From Steinernema hermaphroditum (Eukaryota > Nematoda > Chromadorea > Rhabditida > Steinernematidae), in assembly GCA_030435675.1 (NCBI GenBank), contig CM059625.1:7688001-7752000 (forward strand): 64,000 bases of DNA, read 5' to 3'. A model generated the notes under the pieces. It was not told where the DNA came from. It saw only the letters and a program-made list of their open reading frames with translations, and searched no databases. Positions 53,983 through 64,000 of the stretch are shown piece after piece. Positions within the stretch are counted from its first letter, which is position 1. Every line of letters starts with the position of its first letter. A program made the translations under genes and the position numbers.

Positions 53983-56900
53983 TTAAAAGCGTTCGATAAA
54001 TACTGTCTCCTTATTATCCACAATGCGATCGTCGTCCGTCGCCCCAAGTGGAAACTTCTTCCGTCTGACGGGAGCAGTCCGCTGTCTTTCCGCAGCGCTT
54101 TGGCTCTTTCCCCGCGAAGAGATGCCGGCGTCTCTTTCGGGCGAGCTCACAGAAGATTCCGTTTTCCCTCGTTTCAAAGTGACTTCCAGATGAACTGCTT
54201 GCGTAGTGGACGTCCGGTACTTCTGAGGCTCTGAAGCAGGCGTCTGTTCTGTTAAAAGTGACTATGAAGACTTACCCAAAGTGGTTCTCTCGTTGGTAGC
54301 CGACAATTTCTGAGAGTCGGTGCTACTCGCGGTGCTTTGGTGCGAGTCCTTGTCTTTAGGGCGGAGAAGGTTCATGAGACGCTGTTTGCTGCTCAAGTAG
54401 GACTTGCTGTTGTAGGAGGAAGTGGGGTCTTGGACACAGCAGAAGTTCTTGCGGAGGAATCTTACGAGGGTGACTCGGACCTTCTCGTTAAGGACGACGT
54501 GCAGAACGAAAATCAGAAGACCCTTCAAATAGAGGCTGTACACAGATCTGTCTGAGAAGGGGACTGACCTGAAGGGAATTGAGAATAGTGAAAATGTAGG
54601 CGAACACGGGTTCCGCAGTCGTTACAGCGGTCAGATAGCCGAAGATCCACGTGATGCCGAGAAGACAGAGAAGAGTCGCCGAGCCCTTGAGCCAGCCGGC
54701 GACGCGCTGACTTGTCGTCCGATCGCGACTCCGCACCGAAAGAACAACCTTGAGGGCGATGAAAAGGAACACGACGTTGATCTGAATGTTCCGTTTTAGT
54801 GCTGCAGATGTCTTTGAAAACTGACCACGATGACAATGGTGATGGGGACGACAAATGCCCAAATCGTCGGTGTGGAAACGTCGATCCAGCAGCTGAAAAC
54901 TCGGCATTTCGTCAGCTTTTAGTGTTTTTAAATCTTTTAAAATTGAAATAAATATCAGTCTGCAATTTAGATATTTTAGTGTCTAGTACACAAAACCAGG
55001 AAACCAATTTAGGTGAAGTTCGTATGATAGGACTTACTAGTTTGCGGTTCCATAGTGCTGCCACGAAATTCCGGCGCTGATGGCAACGACGATTGCCGCC
55101 AATCCATATCCAAAGACGTAGTAAACAATGATTCGAGTTCTGTCGGGCTCGAAAACCTTAAAAGAGTGCGTGAAAGTAAATACTATCTATACGTGAGTAC
55201 CTGTATAAGCATGAGGTACAGTTGATATCCCTCGAGGAGCATCCACGTGAAGGCCGAAAGGAAGAAGTAGTGGAGGGCAACGGCAATTCCTCGACACACA
55301 GCTTCGTTCTCTGCGCGGTTGATGCCTATGACGAAAAGAAGTTCGGCAACCAGGAGGCTCAAGCAGAGATTACGATGTATCGTGTTTCGAACGTTCCAGA
55401 GTGACCTAAGGCGTTGAGTGCGTACTAAGGCGTCAGACGGAAACCAACCGGAAACAGGTGAACACGAGAACGGAGAGCGCGAGGCAGATGCTGGAAAGGG
55501 CGCAGCCGATGATCGTGATGAAGTCCAGGGCCACAGCCGCCGACCCTGTCAATACCGTTTCCAGGCTGCCCGTGATGTCCATCAGAATGGCAAAACTGCA
55601 AGGTTCGCCTGAATTGACAGCTTTTCGAGTCACGTATACCTTGTCAGATGATTGCACGAACAGTCGGTGAAATTCTCATTCGTCTGTACCAAAGTGCATC
55701 CGTTCTCGCTCCAGAGCCTAGAGAGTTCTACTGAATGGCGTTTAGCAGATTATCAAGATACATGGTTTTGGTGTCCCAAAAGACGCATCGCGGATTGGCG
55801 ACTCCCTCTTTCCGGATGTGATAGAACGTAAAGGTGGCGGGACTGGAGTTGGGCAGAGAGACACTTTGCGTCGGATCATTCACAGAAGCGCCGATCACGT
55901 GACTGTTCACTATCGTTCTGTTGTCAGCGGTGAGGAGAGAGCCGATGGAAGTGAAAAGATAGTAACCTAGTCGCAAGGGACTACGGTCTACGGATGCCGT
56001 CTGCAGTGTATACGATTAACGCTGGAGAGATGTCAGAATCGCTCACCCTGGCCGGAGCTGCGGCAAACAAAAAGGCTTCATTCATGTAGGTCTTTGGCAT
56101 AGGCCGTGTGGCAGATGATCCTAAAAATGACAGATGAAGTGAGGAAACAGAGTAATTCTGGATTCTTCTGTTATTTCAGAGAGTAAGAGACCTACTTAGG
56201 ATATTGAACGAAGGAAGTCTGATAACTGGAGATTTGGAGTAGTTTGCGAAGGTCATAGGCGACGTCTCTTGAGGAGCATCCATCGGTGTGTCGACAGGAA
56301 TGTTTCCAGCTAGGGGGGCGAAAGCCATTGGAGCTCCGCGACCCATGTCGTCCGAAATGACGTCAATCTCGTCTTGCCGGTGGAGTTCAACTTCCATCGC
56401 TAAGAGAAGGAGGTGTGGACCGAAGAAAATTCGCGTCGACCTACCCCAGTTTTTGTAATCCAGCTTCTTTTCTGTACCGTCTATGAATCCTGCGAGCAAA
56501 ATAGCACTTTCCTCCAGAGTTCTCATCAACAGCGATGCTTTTGAGATTCGAACCTTCTTGTCCAAATCGTCCCAAACACCACGAAGAGTTGAACTCAAAA
56601 GATGGTCACCAGAGAGACCAATGAACTGAAACCAGAACGCTAAGACTTTCAAGGGAGCCTTCCAAAGTGTCTGCCTCAGATCGAAACGTGGCCCTCAAAT
56701 GGGTCCGACGTTAGTGAACGTTAACCTCTAAATCTTATCTACTAGTGCGCAGACCTAGACATATAACCACTGTGGACAATATTGTGAAGCCGACCACCAG
56801 GATTTTTGTAGTCTTGTCACTTGTCAATGTTTGTTGAGAAAAATGCGAAGTGAAACAGCTTAGAACGTTCAATTGCGCAAACGATGATTTTGGGAATAAA

Positions 56901-59900
56901 GCGAACTCTTAAAGCGGTACTTGTCCACGAATTTTGCATACGATATGAGGCGAGCACTTCCAAGGGCTGCCTTTTTAGCTCTTGTTAGAAATCTTGCTAC
57001 CTTGGTGAAGTTGTTCGCCTGTTGCCGTGCCTCGTGCTCGTCTTCAGTTGAATAAATTTGTTGTCGAGCGATATCGAGCAACCTGTCCTGAATGTCCACA
57101 CTTCCGACGACATCCGCTCCGTAGAGGACTCGAGAACTGCTTGGTTCGAGCTGCTCGGCCAGGTTTCGCGCGATAGGTACTACTGGGTCGTTGCGTTCGA
57201 TGGCTTCTCCGATCTCTCCGACCCACTTGTGGGTGCAGTTGTTTGTGTCCGCCTTCTCTGGCCACGTCGCCGTTTCACAGTGGCATTTGAAGACGACGAC
57301 TCCTGCATAATCAGTCATCATTGAGTAGCTTAGGGTTTTGAATAAATCGGAGGACACGAAAGGTTGACTCTGCTGAATCAAGTCCTTACTAACACTTTTC
57401 TTTAGAGATTTAGATCCTCAGGTATCGCCGGACATATACTATTGCCATTAGTATTTATTTGTAAAAGTTAGATACTACGCCTTTCCAAACATTGAAACAC
57501 ACTGCCAACATTCAGGCAGTGAATAGAAACCTGCCTTGCTGAGTGGTACGAAAATGTTTATCTGCTAGTGACTTCTTACTTCAGTCCGTTTCTACAACAT
57601 CTCCACAAGACGGCTTCCAATATTTTCAATACGGCTTAAAAAACCAACCTTCGACTGTATCCTCATCGGGACAGCGTACGACGGCTTCTGCGCAGGCCCT
57701 TGTCCTCGGAAACTGTAGGCCATTCCAAGTGATTTCAGGACAGAAAGGGCCTTCTCCAAAAAGGTCCTGAGGGTCACCGATTGGGCTGAAAAGCGTCGAA
57801 GAAGTGAACAGGGCAACAGCATTACCGCATTGCATCTGAGACTATAGGGTCCGAGAACTGGAATGTATTCAGCGCCAAGCGCAGGAAGAGGAGGGTGGAC
57901 ATAATGCGACTCATAGTCCCATTTCTTGTAACGCGACAAAACAGCTGCTGACCGCGCTTCGGGAGAGACTGCGCATCGCATATGGATGACGTTGGAAATT
58001 CGAAAAATCAACACAAAACTAGTTCGAGGTGCAATCAGTAGGAGGGGACTGTGTCGCAAAGCGCCGTACGCGAGCTGAATCATCGACCCGGATGGCATAG
58101 GGGTTGAGACTCTTTTTGTACCCGGGCTCTAATGGGTTTTTTCGATCGACCCACCTGGAACCCTTGAACACTCGTGATTTTCCGAAGTCCTTAGGGAGCT
58201 CTTCTCTGGGCCGAGGACTGTTGTCAAGCGGAGAGAATTCACACACCCAGTTTTTGCGCGAGTCGCAGTGGTCGGTTGACCAGACATGTGACTGAGACGA
58301 CGAGTTGTAGTAACCGCAGCCGACTTGTTTGCCGAACGCCGAGTCTGGAGGACTGAAACAGAGGAACTCGAGCGGAGGGCGGCCGACTGATCGCCCTTAC
58401 ACGAAATCTCCGACGTTCTGTCCATTCAGCCAAACCGAATCGTCAAGTGCTTCGGTCTGGAAGCCTATCCAGTATCCAGTGGGGGCTGTATTCTTCCGGG
58501 TCATGTCGATGCGCAACATGTTGTGAACATTTCGGTTGATGGGACCTGCCAGATCGCCCCCCTGCAAGGGATGGGAGTGAGAGGATTCAGATACCGTGGA
58601 TATACCTTCGCAAGACATTGCTTCCGAGCCTTTAGCCATGGCAGTCTCTCGCCAAGGTTGGAATAGAATACGGTAGAATAACATCGACCTTGAATGTACG
58701 TCGTTCCTTTCGGACATTTCGCCAAGGGTTCTAAAGCTAGCGATTACTACCAACTATGTCATCTCTCACCTTCGGTACATCGCAAACGATAAGAGAGAGC
58801 TCCTTTTGTGCAGATACTATGAGGGAAGAGACTTTGAACGGTCTTTGCTTGGCAGTACCGTAACCCTTGACATCTACAGTTTCTGAAGTGTTATTTGAAA
58901 AAACGTTTGTTTGCTGACCGCTGAATCAGAGTGATGAGGGCGAAAGGATCGGAACACCGGTCGACGACTTTGGAGTCTGTCGTTTGGCATGGAGGACGCG
59001 AAGACTCGTCCTAAATTAGATGAAAATAGGCTTTTTGAGTAAGAGGAAAGCAGGTATACGGTTCCATAGAAGGCGTAGTCGACATTGATCACTCCTCCCG
59101 ATATGCACGAAAATTCAAAGGCTTCTTGAGCACATAATGTCACTTGAGAGATCAGCTGAACCTCTGAAAGTCCGACAATTTACTCAGATCTTTAAGTCGG
59201 GTCACCTTTGCTTGGACCACTGACTTCGCAATACCGCCCTTTGTACCCTTTTTGGCATTCGCACTGTGCACTCCAACTGCTCTCTAAATCTTTGATTTCA
59301 CTCTGAACTCTTCTCCATCAAAGAACTCACCTCCCTCGCTCTCGCGCGAACAAACAAAAAAATTGAGATCGGAACAGGGCTGCGAGTGCCAAGCGCGGTA
59401 TTCGGACTCCGCGCGCAAAACAATGCATATGTCTGTAAAACTCTGGTACGTCCGAAAATGCGACTCGATCTGTTTACCAGAGTTGTTTTCGTAGAGGTTA
59501 GGTTGTCCGTAGTACCACCGAAAGTTTTCAATGAGCTGGTAGTTCGGCATCCACACGTAGACCGGCTTCGTTCCGTTAAGCACCGAATGTCCAGCCGTCC
59601 AAAATCCGATGTCCCTCACTAGATGATGACTACGGATTAGGTTGTCCTTCTTTGGAACCCACGTGCTCCTGAGGATGAGGCGGTCTTCTTCGTTATCAGA
59701 TTGCTCATCCACTCCTGAACATCCTGAGATGAGAGAGTGACGAGGTGCGAGCCCCTAAGGGCGCATGTCCTTTCCGCCTCATTCCAGGACAGAGGACTCT
59801 CGTAGGCGAAGTAGCAGCTTCTGTTGAAGAAGTATTCGTCTTCCTTGCAGTGAGCGGCCAGAAACGTCGCTAAACAATCCTCTGGTACACGTATCAGAGA

Positions 59901-60099
59901 TTTCATAAAAAATCTTACGGCTTGCAAGGGAACACTTTCCGCCATTCGCGCAGAGTTGCGTGTCGTTGCACGATTGAACGCCTTGGGTAGAGGCAAAAAA
60001 GAGCCCTTGAACGAACGATGATTTGTGAAGGCCACTGAAGTAACGAGACTTACTGAGAATGGTCAGAAGAAGGATTTGGAGAGGGCTGTGCAACAGCAT
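53983..60099 (-). CDS. lat: Latrophilin-type adhesion GPCR with lectin domains
   Basis: In protein order: signal peptide (MLLHSPLQILLLTIL); first half of an EGF domain (CNDTQLCANGGKC); a C-type lectin domain (CKEDEYFFNRSCYFAYES ... FFVCSRESEG); second half of an EGF domain (CECQKGYKGRYCE). Next are a rhamnose-binding lectin domain (VTLCAQEAFEFSC ... YRLRCTE), a second C-type lectin domain (CPKGTTYIQGRCY ... KNWVCEFSP) and a linker. A hormone-receptor domain (ITWNGLQFPRT ... CHCETATWPEKADTNNCTHKW), a GAIN domain and the GPS (CSCNHLTSFAILM) follow. Seven membrane helices and a charged tail complete the protein. The GPS keeps the HL/T autocleavage site. Latrophilins (C. elegans lat-1, lat-2) act in tissue polarity and synapse function. 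The two C-type lectin domains make this closer to a lat-2-like form. Some exon borders are inferred. Confidence 0.9.
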
Positions 60100-60911
60100 A
60101 GGCCTATCAAAAGAAACTCATCCGATCGCCAAATGTTTGTACGGTGATGGAGAGGAGTGTTTGTGGAAAGGAAACCGACGAAATGAGAACTCGAAATTGC
60201 GGTCGATCTGAGAACGCTTCTTCCTGCACGATTATCAATCACTCAAATGGAAAGCAATGCGTGGTTCGGAATAAAATTTTTTCCTATATAGAAGCGCGAT
60301 TGGAGGTTAATCGAATTACGTCACCGAAAAAAATCCTTTTTTAAATGCCAAAAACACTTAAGATAATTAGGTGATCGAGGGGAGCGGGTGCATTTTGGTA
60401 AGTGTCCAATCAGAGTGGCCAAAGTGCGGGTGAACGGAACCCAGCACAAAGCGAAGCGGGGGACGAGAGAAGTAACCACACTGTCGTTCTGAGTGAAGGG
60501 GATATCGAAAGTCCGCGCGTGCGACTAAGATGAGTCAGACTGTGCAGTATGCGCGCGAGACATGAACCGGCAAACTAGCCCGAGCCGTAGGACTATGGTG
60601 AATGCAACGTCGATCGAGGAGAGCAGCAGAAAAGAGGCGGATCTGGCGCATGCTGATATCTCATGATGCAGCGAGACGAACTTGCAACAAACTGTTTCGT
60701 CACTTCCTTTCGGCTCCTGGCGACGAATCCGTGCGGAAATCCAAGGTCATCCCGACGGGAAGATAACGGCGATTATTAGTTAAAATTACATGGGCGCAGT
60801 TGTGCAGGGTGCGCGAATCTGTGCCTGGTAAGTGGGTCAAAGGGTCTTCAAAGGAAAACAGTTGTGCTCACAGATCTTCCGCGCAGATCCTTTTCTGTCA
60901 TCGAAGCTCAT
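60100..60911. other. Divergent promoter region between latrophilin and the DUF288 gene
   Basis: About 0.8 kb between two genes that point away from each other. No gene or RNA was recognised. Confidence 0.5.
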
Positions 60912-63900
60912 ATGGAGCTTAACGTCAACACGACCCTCCTTCTGCTCATCGTCCTTCTGGCCATCCCGAACCTCCTCTACTACATCTTCTCCACGCGGAT
61001 CGACAAGTCTTTTTATTACCGAGAGGAAACGACCGTCTCCTCAGCCTGTGCCCACTTCAGTTCCAAATGGATCGTCATAACTTCTGTTGCCCCGCGGCCA
61101 ACCGAAGCGATTTTGGTGCTTTCCAAAGAAACCGAATGGAATATTGTCATCGTCGGCGACACAAAAGGGCCTCTAGAGCCGCTCCATCCTGAGTGGGGTC
61201 AGCTACCAAACGTCTGTGTTCTGACGGTTGAGCAGCAAAAACGTCTTCCATTGCGATTGCTCCAGAACCTGCCGTATCGGAGTTATACGAGGAAAATGAT
61301 TGGCTATCTGCACGCCATCAAGTTCGGCGCTGAATGGATTTATGACACAGACGACGACAATCACCCCATCAGTACGTTCACTTTTGTTATTTCATAAAGA
61401 CTATGCGGACGTTGTAGAACGAGGTCTCCACCACTTCGACACTGAGAGTTATCATGGGATGGCCTATGTGGGTGTAACCAGGAAAAGCTCCAACCTCAGG
61501 TACCACAACTGAGAGTGTGACGTGACCACCGCACCACTTCAGCAACTATGTTTTCAATCCCTACGAATACTTCGGGCAACCAACGATGTGGCCTCGAGGC
61601 CATCCCTTGTCTCAGATAAAAGTAAACGAATATGCGGACACGAATACGACTGTTCGAACTTTCAGATTCCTAACGACGTCCACCAGCACAAACTCTGCCA
61701 TTCACTTTCTTTCCCAGCAGTACAGCAAGGACTGGTCGGGAAAGACCCGGATGTTGACGCCATCTACCGTCTTATCAACGCGGATCCCTCGGCCGGACTG
61801 GACATTTCCTTCTCCAGCGTCGCTCCTCCCATCGCCGTCGGACCTGGTACCGAAACCGTTCACTGTGGGGACTGACAGAGACAATTTAGGTGTCTACGCA
61901 CCTTTCAATAGCCAGAACACGTTATTCCATAAAAGCGCCTTTTTCGGGCTTTTCCTTCCGGTCACCGTAGCCTTCCGAGTAACCGATATCTGGCGCGGAT
62001 ACTTCACACAGAAACTCTTGCATCTGACGGGAAATTTCATCGCTTTCTATCCCGTCACTGCGCGACAAGTGCGCAATCCTCATTCATACCTCAGCGACTT
62101 TAGAGTAGCCCGAGTTGTCAGGAAACTTCAGTTTCCCATTTAGTTGTAGGAAGAAAAGGCGCTCTACTATGATGCAGAACGGGTTGTCGAGCTTCTTTCG
62201 AAATGGAAGTGCTCGAGAGACGATTTCGTGGATTGCGTCCTGGAGCTGAATCAATTATTCGTTCAGAATCAGTTTTGGGAATCCGACGAAACTGAAGTCA
62301 TGCAGGTAGGCTGTCATATGTTGTACACTACGTTTGCTGGCGGTCCCAATGAAATCAGATCCTTACATTGTCATTACAATTGCTTTGAAAATCAAAGTCG
62401 GTGAAAATTAACGCTGACCATCTCAAAGGCAATCATTCCAGGCATGGCTGTCCGATCTAAAGTCACAAGGCTACGAGTTTCCTCACCTGACGACGGACGC
62501 CAACCTATTCAGCCAGTCGAACTGTAGGAGATCTTACCTGAACTTTGCTGTCGAGTCCTCAGTGAATCTGCAAAATCGCAAGAACAGAAACCTAGTTGAA
62601 CTAGTTGAATGGTGCAACGAGTCAACTGAAGAAGAAAGCCAATCGCTGGAGGAGATTTCGCTTCCTTTCAAGGAAAAGTCGTTTCAAAACGGCTTGCAGA
62701 GGAAAGCCTTGATAGTGACAAGCAATTACCAAGTAAGAAGCTGCCTTCCATGTCGAATGAATGGCTGGAAATATGTAGTTTTTCGCATCGGTTGGTGTGC
62801 TCGACCGCCTCTATGACGGCTACTTCGCCCACGTTATTTACTGCGGCCCCTTTTATCCACAGTTTGTATACCCCAAAGAGTGAGTTCAACAATGCCCAGC
62901 AACGCTCTAATCACACTTATTCAGCAGTTCAGAGTTCCCGGAGGCTCGAAAAGTGAGCTTCATCCATTTGTACGAACGCGAGATTCACGAGGGATTTTTC
63001 GCCTACCACTGCACGACGCGAGCGATCGAGATGAGACTGGAAAACATCGAAGGGTACTGTAGTTTGTATGGTTTCGAACTTGTGTACACTTAGTAGCTCT
63101 GCCTAAGCGATCTCAAAAGCATTTTACTAGGTGAATCGAAGTCTCTCCTCTGAAAATCTTAGAGGTCAATGGCAACAGAAGTTAAAAGTCCCGATTTCCC
63201 TTCACTGAAATGCGGATCGTTTAGATTTGTCGTAATCGCCGACGATGCCATCTACAACTTATGGAACAATATAGAGCTGAATCGCTTTCGTCTCAATGGC
63301 GTCACTCGCCGGAAAGGGACATGGTGGAAAACTCCTTATGGAGGTGCCGCTGTAAACTCGACGATATCCGATCTCGAAAGTAGACTACAGAAGGATTCAG
63401 CTTTGAAGGACGCTTGGGAAAAGTACGAGCAAGGGGTATGTTCATTGTTCGTTTTTTTCTGTGACATATAAAATCATCTCTAAATGCGCATCTTTCAGGT
63501 CGGAGGCGATGGCTTCGGGGTCGTTTCGGAACGTGATGTGTGGGGGGTAGCCGACTGGTACTATCTGCCGTCGGCGAACTTTTCTGTTTTTCACGAACTT
63601 TCGAAGGTATTCTTCGAGAACGGAGTCTTCCACGAGATTGCCGTCCCGAAACTTGCCGCCGGACTCGGCTGGATTGACTTCTACTTGAACGAGAATCTGT
63701 GAGCCTACAATTTTCGTTCCTATATGTTTGCTCGGTTCAGCGATATCCCGAACAGTCTCCACGTCTGGTTCAAAAGAAGTACGTGGGCATCTATGTACCA
63801 CGAGAAGCTCATCTATTTCCACCCGGTTCGTTTCTGCTGCACTCTTGCTGGTTAGTCGTTGTTTTGAGGTCAAATTGAGTTCGTTCGGAAAAACGTTGTC

Positions 63901-64000
63901 AAGGAGATTTGAGTTCTGCCAGTCGGTCGTTTCTGCTTTTGCCAAAAATCTTTTTGGAGTTTCGTTAACGGCCTTCTCCGAGACCCAGCACCCCAGAAAC
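60912..64000 (+). CDS. DUF288 / STELLO-like glycosyltransferase-type protein (3' end outside window)
   Basis: A multi-exon gene cut by the window's right edge; the last coding sequence clearly read is near 63850. The start gives an N-terminal signal anchor (TTLLLLIVLLAIPNLLYYIF) typical of Golgi type II proteins. Conserved blocks are WIVITSVAPRPTEAI, WNIVIVGDTKGP, YRSYTRKMIGYLHAIKFGAE and the metal-binding-like YDTDDDNHPI. Also seen are YAPFNSQNTLFHKSAFFGL, FRVTDIWRGYFTQKLL, FRFVVIADDAIYNLWNNIEL and DWYYLPSANFSVFHELSKVF. Together these match the DUF288/STELLO family, expanded in nematodes. Plant STELLO proteins work in the Golgi with cellulose synthase; the animal role is not known to me. An upstream in-frame ATG at 60864 is a less likely start. 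Confidence 0.85.

Overview
The window is nuclear DNA of a nematode. The evidence is short spliced introns that mostly end in TTTCAG or TTTTAG, splice acceptors a few bases before several start codons (expected for spliced-leader trans-splicing), and a gene set of nematode type: a furin-cleaved cuticlin-like ZP protein, a CAM-1/ROR kinase, a latrophilin with several lectin domains, a tandem CCCH zinc-finger protein and a DUF288/STELLO-like protein. No bacterial operon, CRISPR array or plasmid/phage module is visible. From memory, many of the recognised genes have C. elegans counterparts on chromosome II (ccpp-6, stc-1, mfn-1, cchl-1, cox-15, apn-1, cam-1, lat-1/lat-2), so the whole window may belong to that ancestral linkage group. 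The species cannot be named from the sequence alone.

Region 1-11925 holds a large direct duplication. Bases 1-3597 recur at 6638-10234 (offset 6637). Each copy carries a complete four-exon CCCH zinc-finger gene and the 5' part of a cytosolic carboxypeptidase gene (ccpp-6). Only the second ccpp-6 is complete, with ten exons and all zinc and catalytic residues. The first breaks off at 3597 inside exon 4 and runs into about 0.95 kb of unrelated DNA, including a long foldback (inverted-repeat) element. Diverged scraps of downstream ccpp-6 follow, and the exon with the zinc-binding HPGE motif is missing.

Region 12-24 kb holds a cuticlin-like ZP gene (+) that converges on a sulfide:quinone oxidoreductase (-). 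These are followed by smg-8 (nonsense-mediated decay, -) and the Hsp70-like stc-1/HSPA13 (-). Region 25-32.5 kb is a plus-strand run: mitoferrin, holocytochrome c heme lyase, COX15 heme A synthase, and AP endonuclease IV. The first three all serve mitochondrial iron and heme. Between mitoferrin and heme lyase lies a small repeat-rich island with a 19-bp minisatellite between short direct repeats.

Region 32.5-64 kb reads as richer in G+C and has longer non-coding stretches. It holds a 699-residue glutamine-rich type II membrane protein of unknown function (+) and cam-1 (-, with a 5' exon 3.3 kb upstream). It also holds an aquaporin whose second NPA motif is NIA (+), a latrophilin-type adhesion GPCR (-), and a DUF288 glycosyltransferase-like gene (+) that leaves the window at its 3' end. 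In the latrophilin gene a C-type lectin domain appears to sit between the two halves of one EGF domain.
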